Positions 45,103 to 57,727 of a stretch of DNA of 64,000 nt are shown piece by piece. Position 1 is the first letter of the stretch. Each line of letters begins with the position of its first letter. The translations under genes and the position numbers were made by a program. The notes under the pieces are model-generated. The model worked only from the letters and a program-made list of their open reading frames with translations, had not been told where the DNA came from and did not search any database. The stretch is from Onthophagus taurus (taxonomy: Eukaryota > Arthropoda > Insecta > Coleoptera > Scarabaeidae), in the NCBI RefSeq assembly GCF_036711975.1, contig NC_091976.1, forward strand, positions 25,544,001 to 25,608,000, given 5' to 3'.

Positions 45103-46800
45103 TAGTAAATACATACTAATTAGTTACTTATTTTTAACACCAAATTAAACTAGATAATGTTTTGCAGCTTATTGACTAGGGCACTAAGTCACTAAATGGA
45201 ACGGCTTCATCCTCTGAAGGCAACGCAGGACATCGAATGATGCAATTTCTGATGACACCGATGCTACTTTCAAGTCGCGATGGAGGTCGGTGATTCTTAT
45301 ATACCAGGGTGCATTTACTATCCACCTTAGTACTTTCTTCTGGAATCTTTGAATCAGACTTGCATTTGTCTTGCAGGTACAACCCCACAGTTGGATTCTG
45401 TATGTCCATTTTGGTTTTAATACTTGCTTGTATATTAGCTACTTGTTTCTTACTGATAGCGTTGATTTTCTGCCATTAAGCCAATCCTCACGTTTTTTTT
45501 TTGACGTGAGCTTTCCATTTGAGTTTGGCATCCAGCGTCATACCAAGATATTTTGCAGTAAGAGACTGCATTGCTATTTATGTGTACTGAGACATAGTTT
45601 ACTTTCTTATAAGTAAAGTTTATATATGTCGATTTATTTGTATTTAGTTTTATTAGCATCGTTTGGTCCAGTTTTCTATTCAATTTAAGGCCAATTGTAA
45701 CTTATTTGCTGCAACTACTTCATTTTCTGCAACAGCCAAGATCGCTGTGTCATCCGCGAATGTAGCTGTTAAAGTTTCTGGTACCTGAGGAAGGTCGAAT
45801 GTGTAGAGTAGTACAGTGTTGGGCCAAGCACAGTTCCTTGAGGAACGTATTTTACTCTAAAATATCGATCAGAAAGATACGATTTTAATAGTTGACTATA
45901 CATTGATGGTAGCATTTGGTCTAGTTTGTAATTTAAACCATCTAAGCAGACTTTGTCGAAAGCTTGTGCAACATCCAAAAATTCGGCGGAGCAGACTTTA
46001 TTTTTTCCATTGCTATTTCGATGGTATTCGTTATTCTATGCACTTGGTCTATTGTGGCATGTTTATTCCGAAACCCAAATTGATGTGTTGGTATTAGGGC
46101 TTTTTCTTCTATTATAATTGAAATAAAACTATGTGTATTTATAGATTTTTTAATTATCGGCTCTACCGGTTTCGATTGTTACATGCAATCATCTTCAGGA
46201 TGATTTATTATTGTTTCTTATTTACTTTTTATCGATTAATGTATTTACAGTTTTCTCTGCAGTTTCACCACTCGCTTTTTTGGCATACGATTTTCTTATT
46301 CCTGATGGCTTGTAGTTCCTTAATCACAATGCATCCTCGGTAGTTCGCTGGATGATTTTCTCCACAGTTGAAACAGGGATTTCTTTGACTTTAATGTTCA
46401 CCAGCATATTTAACACATCTCCGATTTTTGTGGCAGTAAGCTTTGGTGAGGCTTCAACCTTGACACCTTTTGCACTGGGGCATTAGTTTTGGCTTTCTGT
46501 ACTCTTCGATTTTAACACGCATTCTTAATATGTTTGTTATTTCATGGATTCTTTTTACATCCTCTAACGGTGCAAAATCCAAGATGTATAAAGGGAGAGG
46601 CTCTTTTATTTTGTATTTTAACATTTGGGTTACTTTACAAATGTTATAATTGCGCTCCAATACAGCTTTTATGCATTTTTTTAGTGACCACTTTCAGATT
46701 TCTGGTTTGCTTATTTTCATAAGTTGACCAAGACAAATTCTTTTCAGTAAGCATCAGATTCAGTTTTAGTGTGCCGTTATTTAGCGCATGTGTTAAAAAT
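45103..46800 (-). pseudogene. Jockey-clade LINE with ORF1 and ORF2 traces
   Basis: On the minus strand, from high to low coordinates: a gag-like ORF1 with PLPLYILDFAPLEDVKRIHE, YRKPKLMPQCKRCQG and CFNCGENHPANYRGC (zinc knuckles, about 46660-46320). Then, after a deletion, come ORF2 pieces DVAQAFDKVCLDGLNYKLDQ, LLKSYLSDRYFRVK and VPQGTVLGPTLY (45978-45769), and a C-terminal region with APWYIRITDLHRDLKVASVS (about 45330-45240). Frameshifts and stops break it. A foreign short segment with GGCTCTACCGGTTTCG lies near 46150-46200. Confidence 0.8.
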
Positions 46801-49079
46801 CCATCTTTAATTACGCTTTTAAGTAATTTATAAATGATAAATTAACGAAAGAATAAAATAGTTGACCTAGTATTTGCAAAATAGATCTTTATTTGTATTT
46901 GAAACGACATCGTTGCAGTAGAAATTGTTTGTTATGCGGGAATCAATTCGTTTAACGGAAACGTTTCTATTAAATCCGTTACTTTGTCGCACAACTTATT
47001 TAATCGACGACGTTTCAAAAATTACAAGCAATTTGTGTAATTATTAAAAAGGAATAAATCAAAAATCTAATTAAAAATTACCTCAAAGAAACGTTATGTT
47101 ATTAAAAGATTTATTATTACCTCATTAAATCGTAATGGTTTTAGTGGTTATTGAGCAATAATTCAACACTCCTTAAATTCAAATTGAGAGTTAAGGATGG
47201 ATATAACGGTTGAAAATTCCTTTATTTTTAACAGTTTTGATTTAAATTTGATTTCCTGAATTTAATGTAAGTTAACAAAAAGAAAGTTTAGTTCAAATTG
47301 ATTTAAACGTGATTATGTGGTTATTAATAAAAAATTTACCGTATGTTGAACAGTTAAAATAAGACGATTATGTTTTTTTTTAAGGTACCAAAAAAATGTA
47401 ACAAAAAATTCTTTTATTAATGAATAATAGATATTACGAAACGATTTAAAATAAAATTGAGTTGAATGAGTAAAAGGAAAATAAGATTGTATAATTTGTA
47501 TTTAATTTAGATAAAAAGTAAAACGAAATTTTTTTTCTGGGTATACCACGTGAGAAGAACGTTTCTTCTCGAAGCCGATGAGGTCGATGACTTTCCCTGA
47601 CCATAGTCATATTTTAATCGTTCAAATGTAGGACAAGTTCAAATAAAATTTTGAATCAAAATCAAAATTATTTTTAATTTTGAAACGGATTAATTAACTT
47701 AAATTTTTTTTAAGTATAATTTTCTTTCAAACTTAAATTTCTTAAATTAAATTAGACTCAAATTAAAACTTTTTTTTTGTTTAATTTGTTTAAGAAAAGG
47801 CTTCTTTTACTGTTTACTTACTTTGTTATTTTTGTGTAAATGAGAACGGGTTTTCTTCGTTTTTAACACTTTCGGTCGTCACTACTGAAACGCGAGAAGC
47901 AGTTAGCACTTAAACCACTCAAGAACTACTGTTGTTGGAAGCCCCTGGTCGTCGTCGAAGAGCTCTGCATAGCGGTACCGAAGCATCCACCTTTAACAAA
48001 AGAAACAGGACAGGTTGTTAGAGGCGATTTGAACGAACATATTCTTACTTAATAATTTTATTTCAGATGGGCTTTTATGTTGTACTTTTTTAACTTTAAT
48101 TATAATAAAACTTGTATATAAAAACTTAATAAAAATCAGGTTTTGCAATGAAGTTTTTAAACTTAAAACCAAAATAAGTTTCCAAAATTACAGTTAACTG
48201 TAAATTTTTACAACCGGTTATACAAACATCATTTACAATGTAGCGAAAATCTTATCGACTGAGAGGTCCGATACTGATGACATTTTCTAAATTACAAAAA
48301 AAAAGGATTAGATTTAGATTCTACCGTTCTTGGTTACAGACTTATAATTGGCAATTGACAATAGTAGTTAACCAACAACTAACTTCACTCGAAGTGAAAA
48401 TTATAAGTACACCTCTACGAAGAAATTTGTATAATCAAGCGTATGTTTAAACTGCATTTTATACAACTGATGTATCAGATGCTCAAATTACAATAGATAA
48501 ACCAGGACGTGCCAAACATGCCAAACAAATAAGGAACTTTTTTTTTTCCTAACTGAAGTAGGTATGAAGAAAAGTTAGAACCATTTTGCTGATGCAATAA
48601 CTCTAACCAAACTCTTTAGAAAAGCTTTGCAACTTACAAAAAGGCAAAACTATAGATAAATACAGAAACTTATCCGATCTGAAACACAATAAATATCACA
48701 GTCAACTCATTTGTCTCTATAACGAAAATCTTCCTTAACACAATAACTATGGCGATCTCTTTGTAAGTTCTATACTTTGCTGGTTATGGTTTTCTTTGAC
48801 AAGTATGGAACGTTACACTCCTAAGACTCACGTTTCCTTCTTAGATGAGGCTTAAAGCGCACCTTTTTATATCTTTATTCCACCAAGGAGTAAACTTTTT
48901 CTTGTGCACAGCTGCAAAAACCCCACTTTCAAAATAACATTCGTAACGACTCCTTATCATTCTTTATTTTGCCAATAACATTTGTTTTCTTCAGGATCAA
49001 CTTTCTCGCAACTAGTGACTACCAACATCGTGATTATTTAATCGCCAAGTATTCTGGATAATCAAATGTTACCACCACG
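46801..49079. other. No gene recognised
   Basis: A+T-rich. A GC-richer patch at 47870-48010, flanked by possible splice-like sites, could be a non-coding exon or regulatory element. I see no protein motif. The rest looks like intergenic or intronic sequence. Confidence 0.35.
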
Positions 49080-49340
49080 CTTGATGTTATCTTTACGCGA
49101 AGTATGTTTACAACATTTTCTCCTTTCCTCGTATTTCACTGCTCTTCTCCCAGCCTCCACCCTTATTAAATCCACCTTAACCTCTTCCCTCACTATATAC
49201 CCTAGAGTCTCCCTTGCCAACCCTTGTACCCATCTCTAATACCTTGTTTACACATCCTCCAGCATTCCTTGTTCTCTCCATCCCCGTACTTCATTGCGCT
49301 CCTTAACAAGCCCTCAAACATAACCTTTCTTTTTCCCACT
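49080..49340 (-). pseudogene. LINE C-terminal fragment
   Basis: One minus-strand frame reads RWVQGLARETLGYIVREEVK, then LIRVEAGRRAVKYEERRK, a motif string typical of the C-terminal region of an insect LINE family (RWVLGVDRETPGYIVREE...). GC-rich against its flanks, no other domain nearby. Confidence 0.6.
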
Positions 49341-49639
49341 GGGTGAAGCAGCGGATATGGTGTGTTAAGTCAGAGCACGTTTCACATCTATTAGGAAGAA
49401 TTAGTAGCATACCGTTGGCCATAATAGATTCCATAAACTGTATCCATCTGTATCTCTATATCTGCTGCTCATAATGTTGAACCAACACATTATTACGCAG
49501 TTTATTTCGTTTCCTAAAAACGATGAATGTGATTTTTGATTATAGTATGATGGAGCCACATATCAGACATCTAACATTATATTTCCTATGACAGTTTTTG
49601 GTGACGTCATCCAATGGTCTTCGACAGCATCAAAACACA
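49341..49639. other. No feature recognised
   Basis: Sequence between two LINE fragments with no readable motif on either strand. Confidence 0.3.
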
Positions 49640-50132
49640 CTACCTATAATACTTTAAAAAACAATATTGATATAATATGTCTTATCTCCGAAACCATTAT
49701 AATATTTATCACACAATTCACCCGAGTAATGCGGCTCGAGGTGGAAGTGCAATTATTATAAAAAGGAATGTTGACCACTATTTGACCAATACAATTAGTA
49801 CTGAATAACACCAAACTGCAGTGGTAAAAGTTCAAACTGCTAATGGCTTAATATCTGTAGGAGCAACGTACATACCACTGAGATATAATCTCAAAACAGA
49901 AGATTATCAGGAAATTCTACTACATCTTGACAACAAATTTATATATTATTATATTTGTGTTTTGGTCTTAAAACGGTAAAATTATGACAATATTTATCTA
50001 TATTATGGGTAAAGCAGACTGGACCAATGGGAAAAGCTGCAAAACTTTATGTAGTTTAATTTGGACTTAAAAATAAGTAACTAATTAGTATGGATTTTTA
50101 CTAGATGTTACACAAGTGTGCTATACATAATA
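49640..50132 (+). pseudogene. Jockey LINE: endonuclease piece fused to 3' tail
   Basis: Plus-strand frames give NNIDIICLISET, then (shifted) HPSNAARGGSAIIIKRNVDH, QTAVVKVQTANGLISVGATY and EDYQEILLHLDNKF, the N-terminal half of a Jockey endonuclease. At about 49940 this joins the LINE 3' tail also seen at 40441-40800 (here on the plus strand: GTAACTAATTAGTATG). The RT is missing, so the copy is internally deleted. Confidence 0.7.
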
Positions 50133-50134
50133 TA

Positions 50135-50487
50135 CAGGGTATCCGAATGACTGCAACAAACTTCAAGGGGTGATTCTTTAGTGAATTTTAAGGGTACTTT
50201 GATATGAACTATGGGCAACTTCGGCTCCCCTAAGGAGCTACACCCCTCCAAAAATGGCGAAAACTTTTGGTTTGATTTTCTTTTCTCAAAAACCATAAAT
50301 GCTAGGAAAATGAAATTTGGAGAATATGTTTAACTCATAATAGGGCACGTTTTGACCCTATTTGTATTTTAAACCTACCCTTCTAAACTACTATAGGTTC
50401 AATATCAATGTCATACATCAAAGTACCCTTAAAATTCAATCAAGAAATACCCCTTGAAGTTTGTTGCAGTCATTCGGATACACCCTG
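50135..50487. mobile_element. Long-TIR MITE, 353 bp, TA-flanked
   Basis: Begins CAGGGTATCCGAATGACTGC and ends with its inverse (GCAGTCATTCGGATACACCC). The inverted arms run about 75 bp, including AAACTTCAAGGGG and AGGGTACTTTGAT. TA at 50133-50134 and 50488-50489. No coding. CAGGGT ends with TA targets suggest Tc1/mariner mobilisation. Confidence 0.85.
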
Positions 50488-50925
50488 TAGAAAGAAAAAA
50501 AAATGACTATCAGAATCTTTCAGCTGTAGGATTATATATCTCGGGTGCAAGCAACCTCAGCTTTGATGTTGTAAAATTTCAACTACAAGTATTTCCAATG
50601 TCTCAGTTTTAACACCAACCTTAAGATTATAAAATTTAAGCTTTCGAACAACGAGTTAACGTTAACATTACAGTGCACATTCACAGTGCCTTTCAAGGCC
50701 GAAGTGCATATCCCGTTTTTTTGGCATGACTTCGAAATGACATTTAATGACGTAATCTTTCGGTTGTAGTATTATACACCTCAGCCGAAAGCGATCTTGC
50801 TTTGAAGTTGTAAGTATCGTAACAACAACACAAACGACCAACAATATTAAAACCTTTGCTAAAATCCAACAAATGCTGAGTTCAACTTTAAATCTAATCC
50901 TTGAAACGATTTGGTGATGGAGGTG
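50488..50925. other. No gene recognised
   Basis: Two similar stretches (about 50515-50560 and 50755-50810, ...AGGATTATATATCTCGGGTGC and ...AGTATTATACACCTCAGCCG) suggest another degraded repeat. No protein motif. Confidence 0.35.
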
Positions 50926-51055
50926 AGGAGAAACCCACTTGTGTACCTGCGTGGCTTACTCTGTATATTCTTCTGCATATTTTTGTTGAGTTTTCCATCT
51001 TAATGAACATTTTAAGATTTAATTCGGAAAAGTAACAAATTTAGCTATGGAGTGA
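50926..51055 (+). repeat. Direct repeat flanking a GC-rich insert, left copy
   Basis: About 125 bp, from GGTGAGGAGAAACCCACTTG to AACAAATTTAGCTATGGAG, repeated at 51555-51682 with few differences. Confidence 0.85.
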
Positions 51056-51554
51056 TCGTTACAGATACAGCTTTTCTTCATCATGGGCACCACAACCCTT
51101 GGTTGGTCTTCGCCTGTTTTAGGATCAGCTTCCACTCTCTTCTATTTCATCCCTTGGCCTTCCACTTTCTAACTCCCATTGTTAGACTCTCCACACAGCC
51201 AAACCATCTCTCCACATCGTTCGCCCAATACCGGTTCCCTCTCTCTTCATTGCCACAGCGAAATCTGGCCACCAATCTCTTATCTTCCATCAACTGATAC
51301 TTTTGCCTCTGGCACTATCTCCCCATACCTTACATTATATCTTCCTTCTCGTATATGTGACCTACTCTCCTGCCTCTGTATGTCTCTGTCCCTATCCCTC
51401 AGTTCTCCCCACATTTCATCTCTTTTCACTCTTTTATTGCCGATCCCAGTTATTGAATCCCACTCTCCTACAATAACCTTCTCTATCTCCCTGTCCATAT
51501 ATCAACCTCCTCTCTTTGATTTTTCTCCAGGATCCTCCAATGCGACCTTCGAGG
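51056..51554 (-). pseudogene. Purine-rich (minus) LINE-like fragment between direct repeats
   Basis: A minus-strand open stretch (51498-51280) reads VIVGEWDSITGIGNKRVKRD and WGELRDRDRDIQRQ, charged and similar in style to the linker after the endonuclease in some insect LINEs. The assignment is weak. Base composition is unlike the flanks. Confidence 0.35.
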
Positions 51555-51682
51555 TGAGGAGAAACCCACTTGTGTACCTGCGTGGCTTACCCTGTATATT
51601 TTTCTGCATATTTTTGTTAAGTTTTCATCTTAATGAATATTTTGAGATTTAATTCGGAAAAGTAACAAATTTAGCTATGGAG
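51555..51682 (+). repeat. Direct repeat flanking a GC-rich insert, right copy
   Basis: Second copy of 50926-51055 in the same orientation, ending TAGCTATGGAGC. Confidence 0.85.
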
Positions 51683-54570
51683 CTTCCAATTTCTAACTCC
51701 CATTTTTAGACTTTCTTCTAGCTGGTCTTTATATCTGCTTCTAGGCCTGCCTCTCTTGCGGATTTCAAAAACTGTTGAACCTAACAAATATGTTAGGATT
51801 TAAGTTTCTAAGAAATGTAATGTTGGTTGCATAACATTCAACGTATAAATAATAACGGTATTTAATATAATCTAGGAAGTTTTAAATTGTAATCGTTTCA
51901 ATTAAAAAGGAACTATGTTAATAATTTGGGTCAATGTCACAATGACGCACGCCGAAAACAAATATTCGGGCAACGAGTTACAATTTCTCTTTCCCTTTTC
52001 ACCTTTACCGGACATGGTTTTATTGTAAATTCGTTGAAAGTCGCTAATAAATTAAAAAAATTGTTTATAAGCGAAACTAAAATTATAAAAGCGGCTAAAA
52101 TTAACATAAACTGTGATTATGATCGTAAAACAAGTATTTTAATAGCATTTATGAATAGATTATGAAGTTAATGCTTTGTGATTTATGATTAGAAATTTAT
52201 GCAAAAATTGTTATAAACAATTTTTTGATGGGACCTAAAAACATTTAATTAAATTTAGATGATTTCGAAATTCCAATCTTTGTTAGTTCCAATCTAGTTA
52301 TTATTTTTTTAATGAATCGACTTGCATGTTGAATGTAAAACTTAAAAAGCGTTAAATACTAACCACACTCAATAATAATCATTAACACCTAATTAACACA
52401 ACAATTAACAACGAAATTCACTTTTTATAATGGGAAATAATCTACAATGTGTTATTATATTGTAATTTTTGCAAATTTCATAAAAAAAAAACTTATTTTT
52501 TATGAAGATCCAGGTCAATATAACTGAATTTGCAACACGTGCTGTTTATAAAGAAACAGATGTTTTTGAGTTAACTGTTTCTTTATATTATGGTTCAGAA
52601 AATCGTTGAAGATTTTTTTTTTGGTCGAAAGATTACAAAGTAAAAGGTAAATTGTTAAGAATGGGTTGGTTCTTGAAGACGTTGTGTGTAATTTTGTCTT
52701 TACAACCGCAACTAAGCGTGAAATCTGGAGTGGTTTAATAATGTGGTTCCAGTGCGAGCATAATTTGGATTAAAAATGAACCATTTAGAATTTGTTTTTC
52801 AATTTTGAAGGTATTTTGATTTAAATTTTAAAGTTTGTGGTTTTATAACGTTCTTTTTGTTTCAATGTGAATGTGGAATATCAAAAACGATAATATAAAA
52901 ATAAAATAAACTGAGTACCACTTGTAGTAGGTCACTTTCACGTTTTATCATAAACGCCTCGCCTCGGAACATCATTACCACCAATGAGCCCAGATTCGCA
53001 ATTTTACCGTTTTAGTTACTCACCGGAACCACGTCTTTTATAATTCCATATTTTCCAACATTTTTTTCTTTAATGTCTTCTTAATCACACCAATTTCTTC
53101 GTCCCATCTTTATTTAATATCTTCAAATTTTTTCTCCCAATTTTATCAAAATTCTAATAAAGTCTTCAATTTGATGAATCAATTCGCAAAATTTAAATAA
53201 TTAACCACAAATAACTTCACTATTTTCTTGCTTTTTAAAAATTAATTGATTTTTCCAATCACACTCACTGATTACAACAATATCGATAAACTTCAATATA
53301 AATACTTAATGGTTTAAGAGGAGATAGAGAAAGGTCTTAGTGTGTCAAGCTAAGTGTTGCTTTCTTCAGATTGAACGGTCCTCTAGATGCACGCTGAAGA
53401 TGGTTACGTTCGCGTAACGTAAGTGGGAGAAATGGTGAAGTGCGTCGTAAAAAAAGAAGAAGGGAACAACATATAACACCAGCTCAATATTCACTATTAC
53501 AAGAGTTATGTGTATTTTTGGGAACATCCCCACTTAGTAACACAAACGATAATCATCACTTTCCTTCAAGTCTTGTGTATTGATGATAATCTCCTAAACA
53601 CTTTCGATTCTAGATCTATTTAGCTACGGTTTTGAATAGAATAATCATGAATGTAATTGATTTAATTAATAATTAATAACATTTATGGCTATTAGAAACA
53701 ATTTTAACCTAAATTCTTTAAAGATAAAAATCTTAATGAAATCTTTCGTAATTTTTATAAATTAGACTTTCACGAATTTCAAAAAATCATTAATATTTAT
53801 AAAATTTCATCATTTAAATTTTTTTAATTTAATTTATACTAAATATCTTTTATAAACCTATTTAACATTGAATAACAATTCGCTTTCTACATTGTTAACA
53901 AAAAAAGTCTTATTCTACATTTTACAATAATCTCTTTATGCAAATTGACAACATGTAAAGCAAATTAGCACCACAATGAACCGCAACTTTTCCTTTACAC
54001 CTTCTTAGCAATTAATGTAAAGAGCGCAAGAAAATCAACGTTTCAATTCTAAGTAACGGATTTAGTTTGACTATTTATTATGCGAGGCGAAATCTTTTTA
54101 CGACCGTAACAATTCAAATATTCATGCAGTTCATTTCTTAAAGTGTTACACGTTGCTTGAATTAATAAATTTTAATAAAAAAAAATTTGGGAAAACTTTT
54201 CGTAATTAAAAATGTGGGATGAGATTTAAAATTCAAATTATATTAATTCCTTAAATATTTTAACGGAAATAAATTTAAAATCAATTAATGGTTATGGAGA
54301 AATGTAAGTGCAAGGTCGTCGAATTGATGTTTGCGTCGTTTCTATGGAGCACTACTAACCTTATTAACGTGCGATCTCGAGAAACTGGTCGGCAACCGAA
54401 GGAGTATTTTTTCGTAAGAAGTCGAGAGTTGTATCAACCTGATCGCCAACGAAGTAATAGTGATTGTCTAGTTGCGATTATGTTTTCCCAGGAAGTGATG
54501 TTGAAAGCTGTAGTTTTAGCAGAAAATATAACTTTCTAAAAAGTATCAACAAAATTTAGTGTTATTATAA
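51683..54570. other. Long region without a recognised gene
   Basis: A+T-rich. GC-richer islands at 52910-53050 (with a minus-strand CCG/GTGAGT donor-like site), 53330-53590 and 54290-54530 may be non-coding exons or regulatory sequence. An ATG-initiated open frame of 83 residues (54288-54536) has no known motif. None can be joined into a gene by eye. Confidence 0.35.
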
Positions 54571-54755
54571 TTAGTGATGGAACGGATAATGATTTTGCGA
54601 ATAGCCAGATATTCGGCATCCCTTTCGGCCGGATATCCGGTTATCCGGCATATCTATCCGGCCATTATGGTTATAATTTAAAATACTTTAATATATGTCA
54701 ACTTATTTGGATCCAAGATACAAAATGAACTTTTTTCATGCTGATTTAACTAACG
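54571..54755. mobile_element. Possible hAT terminus with CCGGATATCCGG repeats
   Basis: TTAGTGATGGAACGGATAATG is followed by repeated GGCCGGATATCCGG and ATCCGGCATATC motifs, a pattern known from some hAT ends (subterminal repeats). Only one end is visible. Confidence 0.4.
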
Positions 54756-54998
54756 AAGCAACTCTACAAAGAGGATACATTAATTAATAATTGGAAATTG
54801 CAATATCGAAAATTTTATCAAAACTTCAAATATTGTTTTCTCAAAAACTAAAAGTTATTTTTCAAAACGGGTTGGTTCATTGGAAAGAAGACACTTTTAT
54901 TAACACTTTGGAAAATTTTCATACTCATATTCTAAGAACTGGATTTTATACGAACTTTTCAAACTTAATCGTTGAAAATTGAAAAATTACGTACGTTA
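54756..54998 (+). repeat. 361-bp satellite, second array, left part
   Basis: Same half-units as 29876-31915 (ATCAAAACTTCAAATATTG, GGGTTGGTTCATTGG, ATTTTCATACTCATATTC), cut near 54998 by a LINE. Confidence 0.85.
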
Positions 54999-56755
54999 TG
55001 GAAAACAATCCGAACGCTACTCCTGATCTACTGTTCTGCACAAGAAACATCCACGATCTAATTACACAGGTAGAAGTCGTTCCGGATTTATGCTCCGACC
55101 ACTTGGGCATTTTAGTTTATGTCAAAACAACACCCAAGCTGCCTAAACCTGTTCCGACTGTAATTAAAAACTACAAATTTTGCAACATGGAGACAGTTAA
55201 CTCAACAATAAAAGACTTCATATAAGCACATCCGGCAATAACAGTTGACACGATTTAACAAACATCTTAAGGAGACAATAGACAAAGCGAGCCCATCCAG
55301 AACCACCAAGCATTACAATTGAAGAGATTGTCAACATACACGCTGACTACCTGGAAGGTGTATTCACCTTTACCGAGGATACTTCGTTTTGTCCCCACAA
55401 TAAAAATATTATAGACAACTGGTACGAATCCGCATTTTTGAAACCGTTCGAGATACCCGAGGATGCTCTCATATTAGAAGACGAATATTTTACTCTTCTT
55501 GAACAGGGAAAGGATACCGCTCCCGGCTATGATAACATTACAAGGAAACTGCTAAGAAGTCTACATCTTAACATCTACGGCTTTATCAGGAAAATAATTA
55601 ACTTTTCGAGCACAACTAGAAACTCTTCGAGACGCACTTGAAGAACAAGCTCCTGGTTGCCGTATCAAAGAAAATTCCGTCCCAGCCACTAACTATTCTG
55701 GTTTCCAACTTCCAGACGGCACGTTTTGAAAAACTGAAATCCGCAGCCGTGTTTCTGGACGGCCGAAAGGCTTTCGACTCAGTGTGGCACAAAGGATTGC
55801 TATTTAAACTGAATAAATACGCTATACTACCTTCTAAACCTGATAAATCAATTCCTGTCGAACCGCTCCTCCATCGTGAAGTTGAAAAATTACTTCTCCC
55901 ACAGCTTCTCTGCTCAGCAAGGCCTTCCTCAGGGTTCGCCCATCTCTCCCTCTCTATACGATTTATTCTGCCACGATCTTTACAACGACAACCCAGTTGC
56001 CTTTAACCTCAGTACATACGCGCTACTTTATGCCGACGACACAACATTGGTCTCGCACAGTAGGGACGTCGCTTCTTCGGTCTGTAAGCTGCAGACGCTC
56101 ATAAATGAAACGGAAAATTGGTTCCGAAAATGGCGCATCCTACTCAATCCCACAAAAACACAATTTTTTTGTCCCATTTCTGTCACCCAGCGCTCCCTCT
56201 CCCACAATTACAATCCAATCAACTGCAATCGCCGTCTCACCAACCTGCAAGTATCTTGGCATAACACTCGACAGAACGCTAAAGTTTTCCATTCACGCAA
56301 CCAAGGTGAAGATGAAAGTAAAGACACGCGCCAAGCACTTTAAATCCCTCTCGTTCAGAGGTCGCGGAATCTCTACCTCATGTGCCTCGCACATCTACAA
56401 GACCATATGCAGGCCCATCATAGAATATGGATCAATACTGCTAAGCGACCCACCAAGAAGAATGAAGCACCTGGAAGTGGTGGAAAGATCTGCACTGAGA
56501 TCCATCACCCGAATTAGGAATCCCCGTAATCCCCTCTTTAACCCTAGCAATGAACACCTATATCAACTTACCGATATCCAAACTCGTCTTCAATCTCTGT
56601 TCGATAAATCCATGCGAAATTTACCTACCAACGCCTTCCAACACATGCTTATATAACCTCGATTACTCCACCCTTTTAACAATCCACCTCTTCTCTTCCA
56701 AAAACTCCCGGCCATCAGAGAAGACTGATGCAAGCCGTCGCATACCATGCAATTT
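54999..56755 (+). pseudogene. Jockey-clade LINE inserted in the 361-bp satellite
   Basis: Plus-strand traces: end of the endonuclease (NATPDLLFCTRNIHDL, VVPDLCSDHLGILVYV), linker with APGYDNITRKLLRSL, then RT pieces LDGRKAFDSVWHKGLLFKLN, the box GLPQGSPISPSLYDLF, YADDTTLVSHS (active site) and WRILLNPTKTQFF, then CKYLGITLDRTLKF, ICRPIIEYGSILLSDPP and a C-terminus ending near 56656. At least three frameshifts and stops make it inactive. ORF1 and the 5' endonuclease are absent, so it is 5'-truncated. Confidence 0.85.
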
Positions 56756-57727
56756 TTAAAACCTAATCGGCGAAAATTGCAAAATTCGAAAAAATTCTCG
56801 ATTATTTCAAGAATTTACTTCTCAAAAACTGAAAGCGATTTTTCAAAACGGCGTGTTGCATTAAAAAGACGATACTTTCATTAATAATTGCTGATATTTC
56901 CACAAGGATCCTTCCAGAAATTAATTTTATAGCGAATTTTGAAAATTATCGATGAAAATTGCAATATCGAAAATTTTATCAAAACTTCAAATATTGTTTT
57001 CTCAAAAACTAAACGTTATTTTTCAAAACGTGTTGGTTCATTGGAAAGAGGACACTCTTATTAACACGTTGGGAAATTTTCATACTCATATTCCAAGAAA
57101 TGGATTTTATACGAATTTTTAAAACTTAATCGGCGAAAATTGCAAAATTCGAAAAAATTGTCGAACATTTCAAAAATTTATTTCTCAAAAACTGAAAGCG
57201 ATTTTGCTAAACGGCTTGTTGCATTAAAAAGACGATACTTTATTTAATAATTGGTGATATTTTCACAAGGATCCTTCAAGAAATGAATTTTATAGCAAAT
57301 TTTGAAAATTATCGATGAAAATTGCAATATCGAAAATTTTATCAAAACTTCAAATATTGTTTTCTCAAAAACTAAAAGTTATTTTTCAAAACGTATTGGT
57401 TCATTGGAAAGAGGACACTCTTATTAACACTTTGGGAAATTTTCATACTCATATTCCAAGAAGTGGATTTTATACGAATTTTTAAAACTTAATCGACGAA
57501 AAGTGCAAAATTCGAAAAAATTGTCAATCATTTCAAAAATTTATTTCTCAAAAACTGAAAGCGATTTTGCTAAACGGCTTGTTGCATTAAAAAAAGGATA
57601 CTTTAATTAATAATTGGTGATATTTTCACAATGATCCTTCAAGAAATTAATTTTATAGCGAATTTTGAAAATTATCGATGAAAATTGCAACATCGAAAAT
57701 TTTATCAAAACTTTAAATATTGTTTCC
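56756..57727 (+). repeat. 361-bp satellite, second array, right part
   Basis: About 2.7 units (AATTTTTAAAACCTAATCGG at the start; GATTTTATACGAATTTTTAA near 57105 and 57467). It ends at AATATTGTTTCCACC. Confidence 0.9.

Noticed and set aside
45371-45616. Plus-strand open frame of 81 residues
   Set aside because: Antisense to the Jockey ORF2 C-terminal region, which has recognisable motifs on the minus strand.
54288-54539. 83-residue open frame in a GC-richer island
   Set aside because: ATG present but no family signature. Could be a chance frame in a regulatory island.
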